Positions 26,830 to 36,441 are shown, counted from the first letter of the stretch. The stretch is 64,000 nt of DNA from Vibrio furnissii CIP 102972 (GCF_000176175.1 NZ_ACZP01000014.1:1302001-1366000), one strand, 5' to 3'. Notes: a model not told the origin generated them from the letters alone. Numbers and translations are program-made.

Positions 26830-27254
26830 TGTAGCTTTATCAATCTTGGTGTTTATATCTAGTTGTCTTTGGCCAACGGCGCGTAGACGGTTCGGTTGGC
26901 GCAAGGTGTGGTGAGCATTATGTTATCGAAACGTCTGCGTGCAATGTCGGTTCCGTTCGTTAGGTTCTCTCTACATAAAAGCGAACTTTGTCGCTGGTTG
27001 ATTTGAATCTCCGGGCGCTGGTCTTTTTGTCTACCCAATTTCGTGAACCACTTCGGGTAATTTGGCTGCGGCAAGATTCGCTGCTTGTTCAGCTTTTCTT
27101 GGGTGGTAAATTGAATCTAAAAGGTAGGCTACATAACAAAGCGTTCAAGCGGGACTCATGCCGCGTGGCATTTTGGGTATGCTTTGAGTTTTTGTGGTGA
27201 AAGTGGTTTGCGGAAGGTTGGTTTGTGCGGCATTCGCCCCTTAACGCGGCGTTA
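26830..27254 (+). repeat. Non-coding cassette family, copy 13, subfamily 2 (attC 27134-27254)
   Basis: GCCAAC/GTTGGC stem version with AAAGCGAACTTTGTCGCTGG. Nearly identical to copy 17 at 33868-34292, including its attC. Confidence 0.9.
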
Positions 27255-27288
27255 GCACTTGATCGGTAATAATTAGTCTGGAGAAAAA

Positions 27289-28248
27289 ATGCCTAAAACA
27301 AAGGACAAAGCTAAACGAGTAATTGCAGCTTTAGCAAAACAAGTTCCTATTCATCAGATAAAACAGGCAGAGTCTAAAGACGATGCAGATTGGTTTCGTG
27401 TGAGTAAAAAGGCTTACGATATTTATCTAGAAAAAGAGCGAGAAAAACGAAAAGAAAGTGAAAGCAAGCTAAACGTATTATGTACTTCTGTAAATGAAAT
27501 TAAAGGGATAATTTCGCTAAATGACAAGCTTGCTGATTATGCTTTAAGCATTCCTGCTATTGCTACAATGTCTGAAGTTAAGCAGATCGAAAAGCTCATA
27601 GGAAGCATGCCGAATAACGAGCATTCAATTATTTCTATTTTGGAAAACTCGACGATGTGCCCAAGAGTTCGTGCACTTCAGAAAAAAGGTCGGTTTGAGC
27701 ATTTTCCACCGTTTAAAGAGTTTTCTGCGATCATTGAAGCCGCAACCATCTCGTTTTATCGCGGGAACTTTATAGCTGCATATTTGACGCTAATTCCTGT
27801 AGTTGAAGGCGTTGTATTACGGTGGTTAGGTTATTCAGGAGAAGGCAAAAAACCAGAGTTTGAAGACCTAAGAAAATTTTTCCGTAACTCGCATACTCGC
27901 CAACCATGCCCAGGTAACGCATTATTTTATGAAGTCTACTCAAAAGCATGTGATAAATTGTTAACCGAACATTTGTTTAAGCCATCTGACAAAGGTGATG
28001 CTTACTCGAACTTTAACAGGCATTTGGCGGCTCATTTATTAAATAGTTCTCAGTTTGCCACGAAGGACAATTGCATAAGGCTATTTCTTCTGTTGGATGT
28101 AATGACAGAGCTTTATTATTACGAAACATATTGTGTCGATCCACGTTTTAACTTAACAGGTGAGCAAATCGCATTGGAGTTAGACAATTACTGTTTACTT
28201 AAGTCGCAAACTAATACAGTAGAAGAGAAGCTATTGGGTAAGCCGTAA
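27289..28248 (+). CDS. HEPN-like protein (cassette 34)
   Basis: 319 residues, ATG 27289 (GGAGAAAAA upstream). A charged coiled-coil region covers about 45-75 (YLEKEREKRKESESKL). The C-terminal half is helical with YRGNFIAAYLTLIPVVEGVVLRWLG and, at 243-249, NRHLAAH. Arg244-His-x3-His249 fits the R-x4-H motif of Apea-type HEPN domains. RNase role inferred. Confidence 0.65.
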   Translation: MPKTKDKAKRVIAALAKQVPIHQIKQAESKDDADWFRVSKKAYDIYLEKEREKRKESESKLNVLCTSVNEIKGIISLNDKLADYALSIPAIATMSEVKQIEKLIGSMPNNEHSIISILENSTMCPRVRALQKKGRFEHFPPFKEFSAIIEAATISFYRGNFIAAYLTLIPVVEGVVLRWLGYSGEGKKPEFEDLRKFFRNSHTRQPCPGNALFYEVYSKACDKLLTEHLFKPSDKGDAYSNFNRHLAAHLLNSSQFATKDNCIRLFLLLDVMTELYYYETYCVDPRFNLTGEQIALELDNYCLLKSQTNTVEEKLLGKP

Positions 28249-28256
28249 GAACGTGC

Positions 28257-28376
28257 TAACAAACAATTTAAGAGTGATTCAGCACGCGTGGCATTTTGGG
28301 TTTGGCTTTAGCTCAGTGTTTACGGTGGTCAAATGAAGTGCTGTGATCGCGTGCTTCACACCTTAATTGGGCGTTA
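28257..28376 (+). repeat. attC 34
   Basis: 120 bp, type C (AATT arms). Confidence 0.92.
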
Positions 28377-28462
28377 TGTGCATGAGCCAAGCTTGATTAA
28401 ACGATATGTGAATCTATAAGCCTCTGTTTTTATGAATTAATCACGATCATACAGGAAGTGAA

Positions 28463-28735
28463 ATGGACAACTTATTTGAAAGTGTATGGCTTAACTTCGG
28501 TGTTTCTCTTCTGATAGCATTTTCAGTGGGCTTTGCCATTGAAGTGTTTTTAAAAAAGGTGTTAAAGCCGAAAGGCTTGTGGTGGGTGTTTATACTGCTC
28601 TTTTCAGCATGCTTTTTTTTAGTTGCTTCTACTTTGAGTTCCAATGAAAACTTTTTCTATTGGTTTATTTCATCGGCCAAGTGGGCGTTGGTAGGCATTG
28701 CAGGTCTTTCGATAGCAAAACTGAGAGAAAGTTAG
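28463..28735 (+). CDS. Small membrane protein (cassette 35)
   Basis: 90 residues, ATG 28463 with AGGAAG upstream. Three hydrophobic helices: about 8-30, 38-58 (GLWWVFILLFSACFFLVAS) and 64-84. Family not recognised. An 86-bp leader precedes the start, so it may carry its own promoter. Confidence 0.65.
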   Translation: MDNLFESVWLNFGVSLLIAFSVGFAIEVFLKKVLKPKGLWWVFILLFSACFFLVASTLSSNENFFYWFISSAKWALVGIAGLSIAKLRES

Positions 28736-28758
28736 CGTAAACGTCGCCGATATGCACA

Positions 28759-28879
28759 TAACAAAGCGTTTAAGACGGATTCACAACGCTTGGCATTTTT
28801 AGTTTGAATCGGCTTTAGTGTTTACGGCACAATGGGTTAGGTTGGGTGGTTGCGTTGTTCACCACTTAACGCGGCGTTA
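28759..28879 (+). repeat. attC 35
   Basis: 121 bp, arms TAACAAAGCGTTTAAG and CTTAACGCGGCGTTA. Confidence 0.92.
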
Positions 28880-28895
28880 AATGAAATGAGGAAGT

Positions 28896-30326
28896 ATGGC
28901 TGTAACTAAGAACTATAAGAGAAATCAGTATATTGGTGGGTGGAGACTCGAAGCAAAGTTAGGTAAAGGTGGCAATGGGGAAGTTTGGCGTGTTACAGAC
29001 GGGCAAAACTTTCTAGCTATGAAGCTCTTAAAGAGAATTCGTCCAAATATATATACTCGTTTTAGAGATGAGATAAGAATTATCTCTGATAATCAAGATA
29101 TCGAAGGTATTGTTCCTATTCATGGGTTCTCCATTCCTGAAGATATTTCAAAAGTATCTCCATGGTTTTTGATGCCAATAGCTGAAAAATTTTCTGATTG
29201 GAGAGAGAAAAAGGAGGTTGTAGATATAGTCCGTGAACTGTCCAATCTTGCTAGAACATTAGCTCATTTGCATGATAGAGATATTTATCACAGAGATATA
29301 AAACCTGCCAACTTACTTGCTATAGATAACAAATTGCATTTGTCAGACTTTGGTTTGGTTAAATATCCAAATAAAGAAGATATAACCGTTAAAGGCAATG
29401 ATATTGGTCCCAAGTTCACCATGGCTCCCGAGATGCGAAGGGATCCTGATAATGCTAATTTTGAGCTCGCAGATGTTTACTCATTTGCAAAAACACTATG
29501 GGTTGCCGTTACTGGAGATCTAAAGTGTTTTGATGGGCAGTATAATCAATATTCCACATTGTCAATTAACCCGTATTGCCTTGGCTTATATACAAAATCA
29601 CTGCACGAATTATTGTCAGACTGTACTGAGCACGCTCCTGACAAGCGCCCAACAATGGCAGTAGTTTCTGAACGTTTAGAGCAGTGGTTAAAAGTCAACG
29701 ATGATTTCCATGACAAAAATCTAACAGAGTGGTTCGATTTACAAAACCAGCTGTTCCCTGCGGGAACACCTTCTTCAACTTCTTGGACACGGTTAGATGA
29801 CATCGTAACAATTTTAAATAAAATCTCCGACGTCCGTAGTTTAAATCATATGTTTTATCCTGATGGAGGAGGGCATAATTTTATTGGAGCCGAGAAAGCT
29901 AAAGAAGATGGTTTTATTTCTATATACGTGAGCAAAAAATCTTGCGAGACATTAAAACCAAAGAAACTAACATTCGAATCCTTTGGACTAAATCCACAGT
30001 GGGATTACTTTAGGTTAGAGTGCGACATAGTTGAACCTACAGGTGTTTATGAAAAATTGCCTAAACTTTACTCTGCTGAGGAATTGGTTGAAATTAACCC
30101 TGGTGAATATATTCCAAGAATCCATTGGGATGAAAATGAGTATATGGGTGAGCCTCTACCTGGGCATGCACAGGTGATTAGCAGATTTATGAAAGGTTGT
30201 TTTGTCATTTTTAGCACCCGTTCTCGTTATAATCTAACTAGTAGTACATACGACGGGCGTCATAATAAAATGTCTGAAGCAGCCTTTCGTGAGTACATTT
30301 CAGAAGCTGCTGATAAGGTTCGGTGA
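28896..30326 (+). CDS. Hanks-type Ser/Thr protein kinase (cassette 36)
   Basis: 476 residues, ATG 28896 (GAGGAAG upstream). Complete kinase domain at about 13-265: glycine loop LGKGGNGEVW (22-31), Lys43 in AMKLLK, catalytic HRDIKPANLL (His132, Asp134, Asn139), DFG at 151-153, APE at 177-179. The C-terminal 200 residues are a separate domain without membrane helix or PASTA repeats, unlike housekeeping PknB-type kinases. No cognate phosphatase in the cassette. A role in defence or stress is a guess. Confidence 0.92.
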   Translation: MAVTKNYKRNQYIGGWRLEAKLGKGGNGEVWRVTDGQNFLAMKLLKRIRPNIYTRFRDEIRIISDNQDIEGIVPIHGFSIPEDISKVSPWFLMPIAEKFSDWREKKEVVDIVRELSNLARTLAHLHDRDIYHRDIKPANLLAIDNKLHLSDFGLVKYPNKEDITVKGNDIGPKFTMAPEMRRDPDNANFELADVYSFAKTLWVAVTGDLKCFDGQYNQYSTLSINPYCLGLYTKSLHELLSDCTEHAPDKRPTMAVVSERLEQWLKVNDDFHDKNLTEWFDLQNQLFPAGTPSSTSWTRLDDIVTILNKISDVRSLNHMFYPDGGGHNFIGAEKAKEDGFISIYVSKKSCETLKPKKLTFESFGLNPQWDYFRLECDIVEPTGVYEKLPKLYSAEELVEINPGEYIPRIHWDENEYMGEPLPGHAQVISRFMKGCFVIFSTRSRYNLTSSTYDGRHNKMSEAAFREYISEAADKVR

Positions 30327-30336
30327 AAATTTCATT

Positions 30337-30457
30337 TAACAAAGCGTTTAAGGCAGATTCGCAACGCTCGGCGCTTTAGGTTTGATTCAGCTTTAGTGTT
30401 TACGGCACAATGGTTTAAGTTCAGTGGTAGCGTTGCTCACTACTTAACGCGGCGTTA
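30337..30457 (+). repeat. attC 36
   Basis: 121 bp. The kinase cassette ends pair over 12 bp (GTTAAATGAAAT/ATTTCATTTAAC). Confidence 0.92.
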
Positions 30458-30882
30458 TGTAGCTTTATCAATCTTGGTGTTTATATCTAGTTGTCTTTGG
30501 CCAACGGCGCGTAGACGGTTAGGTTGGCGCAAAGTGTGGCGAGCATTATGTTGTCGAAACGTCTGCGTGCAATGTCGGTTCTGCTCGTTAGGTTTTCCCT
30601 ACACAAAAGCGATCTTTGTTGCTGGTCGACTTGAATCCACGGGCGCTGAACTTTTTGTCTACCCAATTTCGTGAACTACTTCGGGTAATTTAGCTGCGGC
30701 AAGATTCGCGGCTTGTTCAGCTTTTCTTGGGTGGTAAATTGAAGCTGAAAGGCAGGCTACATAACAAAGCGTTCAAGCGGGAGTCATGCCGCGTGGCATT
30801 TTTGGTATGCGTTGAGTTTTTGCGGTGAAAGTGGTCTGCGGAAGGTTGGTTTATACGGCATTCACCCCTTAACGCGGCGTTA
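30458..30882 (+). repeat. Non-coding cassette family, copy 14, subfamily 2 (attC 30762-30882)
   Basis: GCCAAC/GTTGGC stem version. Perfect TTCAGCTT/AAGCTGAA stem. Ends TGTAGC/GCTACA. Confidence 0.9.
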
Positions 30883-31307
30883 TGTAGCTTTATAAATATT
30901 GGTGTTTATATCCAGTTGTCTTTGGCCAACGGCGCGTAGACGGTTAGGTTGGCGCAAAGTGTGGCGAGCATTATGTTCTCGAAACGTCTGCGTGCAATGT
31001 CAGTTCCGTTCGTTAGGTTTTATCTACACAAAAGCGATCTTTGTTGCTGGCCGATTTGAATCTACGGGCTCTAGTCTTTTTGTCTACCCAATTTCGTGAA
31101 CCTATTCAGGTAATTTGGTTGCGGCAAGATTCGTAGCTTGTTCAGCTTTTCTTGAGTGGTAAATTGAAGCGGAAAGGCAGGCTACATAACAAAGCGTTCA
31201 AGCGGGACTTGGCACGCGTGGTATTTTTGGTTTGCAGTGTGTTTAGTGATTAAGGTGTAATGCGGTCACGTTTGTAGTGCGTGCCTACGCCCCTTAACGC
31301 GGCGTTA
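30883..31307 (+). repeat. Non-coding cassette family, copy 15, mosaic (attC 31187-31307)
   Basis: Left edge TTTATAAATATTGG is like subfamily 1, but the stem region is GGCCAACGGCGCGTAGACGG of subfamily 2. This is evidence of recombination between subfamilies. Confidence 0.88.
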
Positions 31308-31315
31308 GGTGACAT

Positions 31316-31762
31316 ATGGAAATTATTCTTTCAAAATTTAAAAAACACGAACACTCGTCGGCATTCGATGATTTCAGATTGTATATGAAGCCAATCGTTG
31401 ATAGCGCAGTTGGTTGGGATGAAAATTTTCAAAGAACTTCGTTTGAATCTAAGTTAAAACCAGAGTGGTTTAGTTGGATTTTGTGCAATGGTGAAAAAGT
31501 TGGCTATGTATGCAGTCGCCTTAAATCGAGTAGTATCCACATCCACCTGCTCATTATCTACACGGATAGTCAAAGGAAAGGGTTCGCATCAACGGTCATT
31601 CAAAAACTCAAACAACAGGCAAATTCGCAGCAACTGGATTTAACATTGAGTTGTTTTAAAAATAATGAACCTGCTGCGCGCATGTACAAACAGTTGGAGT
31701 TTGTTATCGACTCAGAGGATGAGTTTTTTTATAACTTCATAAGCGCGGTAGAAAGCACCTAA
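31316..31762 (+). CDS. GNAT N-acetyltransferase (cassette 39)
   Basis: 148 residues, ATG 31316. Motif A IHIHLLIIYTDSQRKGFASTVIQKL (Q-R-K-G-F-A), motif B NNEPAARMYKQLEFVID. Substrate unknown. The stop codon is formed with the attC start. Confidence 0.88.
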   Translation: MEIILSKFKKHEHSSAFDDFRLYMKPIVDSAVGWDENFQRTSFESKLKPEWFSWILCNGEKVGYVCSRLKSSSIHIHLLIIYTDSQRKGFASTVIQKLKQQANSQQLDLTLSCFKNNEPAARMYKQLEFVIDSEDEFFYNFISAVEST

Positions 31763-31881
31763 CAAACAATTTAAGAGGGATTCCCAACGCTTGGCATTTT
31801 TGCTTCTACTTCAATTTGAGTGGTTACGGTGCAATGCTTTAGGTTGGGTGGAGGCGTTGTTCACCCCTTAATTGGGCGTTA
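31760..31881 (+). repeat. attC 39
   Basis: 122 bp, type C. Confidence 0.92.
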
Positions 31882-32277
31882 TGTAGCTTTATAAATTTTG
31901 GCGTTTATATCCAGTTGTCTTTGGCAAATGGTTCGCGGATAGTGCATCTCTCGCAAGGTGTGGTGAGCATTATGTTATCGAAACGTCTGCGTGCAATGTC
32001 GGTTTCGTTCGTTAGGTTTTCCTTACACAAAAACGATCTTTGTCGCTGGTCGATTTGAATCCAAGGGCGCTGGCCGTTTTGTCTCCCCAATTTCGTGAAC
32101 CACTTTGGGTAATTTGGCTACAGCAAGATTTGCTGTTTGTTCGGCTTTTCTTGGGTGGTAAATTGAATCTGAAAGTCAGGCTACATAACAAAGCGTTCAA
32201 GCGGGACTCATGCCGCGTGGCATTTTTGGTTTGCGGAAGGTTGGTTTATACGGCATTCGCCCCTTAACGCGGCGTTA
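31882..32277 (+). repeat. Non-coding cassette family, copy 16 (attC 32186-32277, shortened)
   Basis: Nearly identical to copy 3, including the 92-bp attC; I see one difference in the body (CCAAGGGCGC versus CCAAGGACGC). Points to recent duplication of this cassette 19 kb apart. Confidence 0.92.
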
Positions 32278-32303
32278 TACCGTTTTTAGGCTCAGGAGGG
32301 CAT

Positions 32304-32786
32304 TTGGGTATTTTTAATAATCGAGAGTTAGCTACAGCTACTCTGGTCATTGTTGTCTTCATTTGGGCTTCCATAAAAAGTAAGGAAGTTCTACCGGCTA
32401 TTGAGTTAGTCCTAAAATCTTTTTGCCAAAAATCCATACTGATAACCACTGGCACTCTGCTTTTATATATTTTAATTGTCGTGTATTTACTTTATAGTAT
32501 GGATGTTTGGAATGTAGGACAACTTAAAAATACGATACTGTGGTTTGTGTTTATTGGCTTTGTTCAGCTTATGAATACGACTAAGATCACCGAGCCCAAA
32601 GAGTACTTGAAAGCATCGTTAAATTCTCAGGTTAAGCTGATTGTACTAATCGAGTTCCTAGTAGCATTTCATTCCTACGGTTTTATAACTGAATTATTTC
32701 TAGTAACGACAGGTGCACTATTTGCGTGTTGTAGTGCTTTTGCTAAAGGTAAACCAGAGTATAAGCAAGCACAAAAAAATATCTGA
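32304..32786 (+). pseudogene. Membrane protein, N-terminal half, frameshifted (cassette 41)
   Basis: 160 codons from TTG 32304 (AGGAGG upstream), with four hydrophobic helices (for example ATLVIVVFIWASI, ILITTGTLLLYILIVVYLLY). The frame closes at TGA 32784 just after a run of 7 A (CAAAAAAAT). With 6 A it would read KQAQKISDYILAIMG and continue into the next frame for about 127 more codons. Either a broken gene, a phase-variable tract, or a slippage-dependent gene. Confidence 0.68.
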
Positions 32787-33168
32787 CTATATTTTAGCCA
32801 TAATGGGAACTTTTATTTTCATCGACTCCATCTTAAATATATATAATGAACCAGGTAAGTTTTTCAGTGTTGATACATTCCGGGATTTTTTGGTTCCTAT
32901 GTTGCTGTCGGTATCTTTACTACCATATGTGTATGTATTTTATTATCTTTTGGCTTACGAGAGAGCGTTTGTTATAACTCATATCTATACTGACTCTAAA
33001 CAACTTCAACGGTACGCAAAAATACGCTCATTTGTTGCCTTCAAAGGGAAGCCTAGTCTTATCCATAAGTGGGCGATCTACTCTTGTACTCCAGAGTTTG
33101 AGTCAAAAAAAACGATCCGAACTTCAATAGATAAATTCAAAGAGCAGCAGCGTGAATCAACGGTATAA
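32784..33168 (+). pseudogene. Membrane protein, C-terminal half, frameshifted (cassette 41)
   Basis: Continuation in the other frame (open from at least 32713), carrying ISDYILAIMGTFIFIDSIL and VPMLLSVSLLPYVYVFYYLL helices and a Lys/Arg-rich tail with two cysteine-poor soluble segments. It has no ribosome site of its own near any ATG, supporting a single original gene 32304-33168 of about 287 residues and six helices. Confidence 0.65.
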
Positions 33169-33285
33169 CAAACTGTTTAAGAATGATTCGCAACGCGTGG
33201 CATTTTTACTATGCGTTGATTTTAGTGATTAAGGTGGTTTGCAGCGGCTTCGGTATTGCGTTGCTCACACCTTAACAGGGCGTTA
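33166..33285 (+). repeat. attC 41
   Basis: 120 bp, type B. Confidence 0.92.
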
Positions 33286-33745
33286 TGTTTCACTTTGATT
33301 TAGAAGAAATCAAAGGTTTCTTGGCGCTTATTTCTTTGGTCTCTTTGGCAATTCGCTCGGGTAGTCTCAGCAATTCAATATTGTCTGCCCAAGTTCATGA
33401 ATCCCTCAAAATAATCACGCTTCAAAGTTCGTGGGTTGCTTCAGTTCGAAGTCGCGTCTGCGTGTTGAAAATTGGGCTGGCTTAAAGTCGCTTTGGTTCT
33501 ATTTCCCAATTAGCAAATCGGCAGCGGGGTTTTCGGCAATTTGAGTTTTGTCTTTCGCTGTTTTGAAAGGGATGCCGTCATTCGCCGAAAATCATCAAAG
33601 TTGCCTCAATCAAATTCCTGGGAATTACACGTTTTGTATTTATCGCTTTTGTCGGACTATTCCACAACGTCGTGTGACGCAAGTTAAACAATTCTTTATG
33701 CAATTCAGTTCTTTGCCAAGTATGCGAGTCAGTTGTGGTAAAACA
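33286..33745 (+). other. Non-coding cassette, second family, copy 2
   Basis: 460 bp without a supported ORF. Shares diverged blocks with 21715-22137 (CTCTTTGGCAATTC, CATGAATCCCTCAAAA, AAAGTTGCCTCA). It also has a TTCGTGGGTTGCTTC string reminiscent of TTCGTGAACCACTTC in the 21-copy family, so the two families may be distantly related. Confidence 0.7.
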
Positions 33746-33867
33746 TAACAAAGTGTTTAAGAGGGATTCGTCAACGCGTGGCGCTTTCACTTCAAATCGG
33801 TTTAAGTGATTAAGGCGGTCATATCCGCTTTGGCGGTAGCGTTGTCTCACCCCTTAACACGGCGTTA
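33746..33867 (+). repeat. attC 42
   Basis: 122 bp. Arms TAACAAAGTGTTTAAG and CTTAACACGGCGTTA; the G-to-T and C-to-A arm changes are compensatory (GTG/CAC). Confidence 0.9.
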
Positions 33868-34292
33868 TGTAGCTTTATCAATCTTGGTGTTTATATCTAG
33901 TTGTCTTTGGCCAACGGCGCGTAGACGGTTCGGTTGGCGCAAGGTGTGGTGAGCATTATGTTATCGAAACGTCTGCGTGCAATGTCGGTTCCGTTCGTTA
34001 GGTTCTCTCTACATAAAAGCGAACTTTGTCGCTGGTTGATTTGAATCTCCGGGCGCTGGTCTTTTTGTCTACCCAATTTCGTGAACCACTTCGGGTAATT
34101 TGGCTGCGGTAAGATTTGTTGCTTGTTCAGCTTTTCTTGGGTGGTAAATTGAATCTAAAAGGTAGGCTACATAACAAAGCGTTCAAGCGGGACTCATGCC
34201 GCGTGGCATTTTGGGTATGCTTTGAGTTTTTGTGGTGAAAGTGGTTTGCGGAAGGTTGGTTTGTGCGGCATTCGCCCCTTAACGCGGCGTTA
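33868..34292 (+). repeat. Non-coding cassette family, copy 17, subfamily 2 (attC 34172-34292)
   Basis: Near-duplicate of copy 13 (26830-27254), with the shared rare strings CGGTTCGGTTGGCGCAAGG and AATCTCCGGGCGCTGG. Confidence 0.92.
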
Positions 34293-34307
34293 TGTTCTAG
34301 AGGTGAT

Positions 34308-34520
34308 ATGAGAGAGTTTCAAATATCCAGAATACATACATCGATCGGAATATTTCGTCTTGCTGGTTCTCTTGAGCTGTCTCATGGGGCGGTAAACGTC
34401 AATTATGATTCAGTTGCATTTATGGGAACAGATGGTTGGTGTGAACTTAATCTGGAGTCTGTAAAAGTATTAGAACTTTTGGCGTGCATTCAAAATGAGG
34501 TCGTTGAACATTTATCGTAA
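34308..34520 (+). CDS. Small hypothetical protein (cassette 44)
   Basis: 70 residues from ATG 34308 with AGAGGTGAT directly upstream. Short alpha/beta protein (ISRIHTSIGIFRLAG, then WCELNLESVKVLELLACIQNE). No family recognised and no partner gene in the cassette. Confidence 0.6.
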   Translation: MREFQISRIHTSIGIFRLAGSLELSHGAVNVNYDSVAFMGTDGWCELNLESVKVLELLACIQNEVVEHLS

Positions 34521-34563
34521 CCAAGTTTCAGCAAGCTAAAACTTAGGCTCAAAATAATGAACA

Positions 34564-34684
34564 TAACAAAGCGTTCAAGCGGGACTCATGCCGCGTGGCA
34601 TTTTGGGTTTGCGGTGATTTTTGGTGGTGAAAGTGATCTGCGGAAACTTGGTATGTGCGGCATTCACCCCTTAACGCGGCGTTA
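34564..34684 (+). repeat. attC 44
   Basis: 121 bp, type A. Confidence 0.93.
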
Positions 34685-34724
34685 TGTTTTAAATTATATA
34701 TTTAACTATTAATAGAGGTATTAA

Positions 34725-35924
34725 GTGGATTATATCTTTGACAAGGTAAAATTATTAGGAAACAGATATAAAGATTTGTTATCAAAAAAACACAATCATA
34801 CTTGTTTGAGTCCAAAATGTAATCAAAAAGCTATTTTGTCTCACTCTATATCCAAATCGACACTAAAGAAAATAAGCGAAGATCAACATGTAGTCGCTCC
34901 TGTTTTTAAATTGGGGATCAATGAGAGTAATCCACTTGAGCATATAAATCCTACTAAAAAAAATATAGAGTTCAAAATGGTTGGTATAAATAAGGCTAGT
35001 ACATATAAACTTTTCTGTCGAGACTGTGATAATTTAATATTTTCTAATATAGATTCTAATGGAATAACTACTTTACGTGACATTTTTTTACAACTATATC
35101 GAACTTCATGTATGATCAAGTTTCAACATGATGTAGTATCAAAATCAGAAAAAGAAATATTACACTATGAATATAATTATAATCACGATTTTGAATCAAA
35201 CTCAGAACTTTCTATTGACGATTTGATATTGCTTTCTGAAGATATGTTGATTGATTTTCCTAAATTAGATACAAAGCTTGATGATATCGAACCATCATGT
35301 AATAAGTCATTAGTCAATCATGCATATTCAAAAGATGTAGGCTTAGAAGTTAGTTTTATTTATAAGAAGCTACCTGCATATTTTAATTTTTCTTTTCAAA
35401 AAGGCATACATTTATATTTGGAAGGTAAGAATCATTACTGTATATTTATTTTGATACCTCATTATGATTATTCTAGTTTAATGATTTTTTGTCATCAAGA
35501 TGCAGTAAGCTTGTTTTTCCATTATATGGAGGAGGAGTTTAAAACTTTAAATTTAATAGAGTTGATAATGATGATAGATTCGGATTTTTATATTCCACCA
35601 TCTGTTGTCTCTCGATGGAGTAAAGAAAAAAAAGAACTAATAGAAACGGATTTTTATTTTTTCAACGAAAGAGTTTTATTTCAGGAGTATGACGTGTCAA
35701 TTTTTGATGAATTAAGGGAGATAGTATGTAAAAAGTTCAAGGATAAAGTTGAATCTAATAGATATACAGATGAAGAAAAGAATGACTGTTTAAAAAAAGA
35801 ATACCTTAAGTTAAATAATTTACCTGTACGTCCTTCATTTAATGATAGAGTTAAACGCATGAACCATTACTTTGGCATGCAAAGATTAAAAAAACATAAC
35901 AAACAATTTAAGAGTGATTCGTAA
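34725..35924 (+). CDS. AT-rich zinc-finger/HNH-like protein (cassette 45)
   Basis: 399 residues from GTG 34725 (AGAGGT upstream). The N-terminus has HTCLSPKCNQKAILSHSISKSTL, giving Cys27, Cys32 and His40, and CRDC supplies Cys98 and Cys101, together a plausible zinc site like those of HNH-type or defence-associated proteins. Much more AT-rich than its neighbours, suggesting a distant origin. The last nine codons and the stop lie inside the following attC, so the C-terminus is attC-encoded. Function unknown. Confidence 0.72.
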   Translation: MDYIFDKVKLLGNRYKDLLSKKHNHTCLSPKCNQKAILSHSISKSTLKKISEDQHVVAPVFKLGINESNPLEHINPTKKNIEFKMVGINKASTYKLFCRDCDNLIFSNIDSNGITTLRDIFLQLYRTSCMIKFQHDVVSKSEKEILHYEYNYNHDFESNSELSIDDLILLSEDMLIDFPKLDTKLDDIEPSCNKSLVNHAYSKDVGLEVSFIYKKLPAYFNFSFQKGIHLYLEGKNHYCIFILIPHYDYSSLMIFCHQDAVSLFFHYMEEEFKTLNLIELIMMIDSDFYIPPSVVSRWSKEKKELIETDFYFFNERVLFQEYDVSIFDELREIVCKKFKDKVESNRYTDEEKNDCLKKEYLKLNNLPVRPSFNDRVKRMNHYFGMQRLKKHNKQFKSDS

Positions 35925-36016
35925 CGTTTGTCATTTTTGTGTTCAATTGAATTTTGTGATTAAGGTGAATGGTATAAGTTGGGTGGTATCGTTACTCACA
36001 CCTTAATTGGGCGTTA
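35897..36016 (+). repeat. attC 45
   Basis: 120 bp, type C. Its first 28 bp are coding for the preceding gene. Confidence 0.92.
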
Positions 36017-36441
36017 TGTAGCTTTATAAATTTTGGTGTTTATATTCAGTTGTCTCTGGCAAATGGTTCGCGGATAGTTCATCTATCGCAAGGTGTGGCG
36101 AGCATTATGTTATTGAAACGTCTGTGTGCAATGTCGGTTCCGTTCGTTAGGTTTTATCTACGTAAAAGCGATCTTTGTCGCTGGCCGATTTGAATCCCCG
36201 GGCGCTGGTCTTTTTGTCTACTCAATTTCGTGAACCACTTCAGGTAATTTGGCTGCGGCAAGATTCGCTGCTTGTTCAGCTTTTCTTGGGTGGTAAATTG
36301 GAGCTGAAAGTCAGGCTACATAACAAAGCGTTCAAGCGGGACTCATGCCGCGTGGCATTTTTGGTATGCGTCGAGTTTTTGTGGTGAAAGTGGTCTGCGG
36401 AAGGTTGGTTTATGCGGCATTCCCCCCTTAACGCGGCGTTA
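36017..36441 (+). repeat. Non-coding cassette family, copy 18 (attC 36321-36441)
   Basis: Subfamily 1 with the GCGGATAG/CTATCGC stem intact. TTCAGCTT faces GAGCTGAA. Ends TGTAGC/GCTACA. Confidence 0.9.

Noticed and set aside
9702..34520. Starts inside attC giving the peptide MRHSPLNAAL before several genes
   Set aside because: These residues are the translated right arm of attC. A better start with a ribosome site exists downstream in each case.
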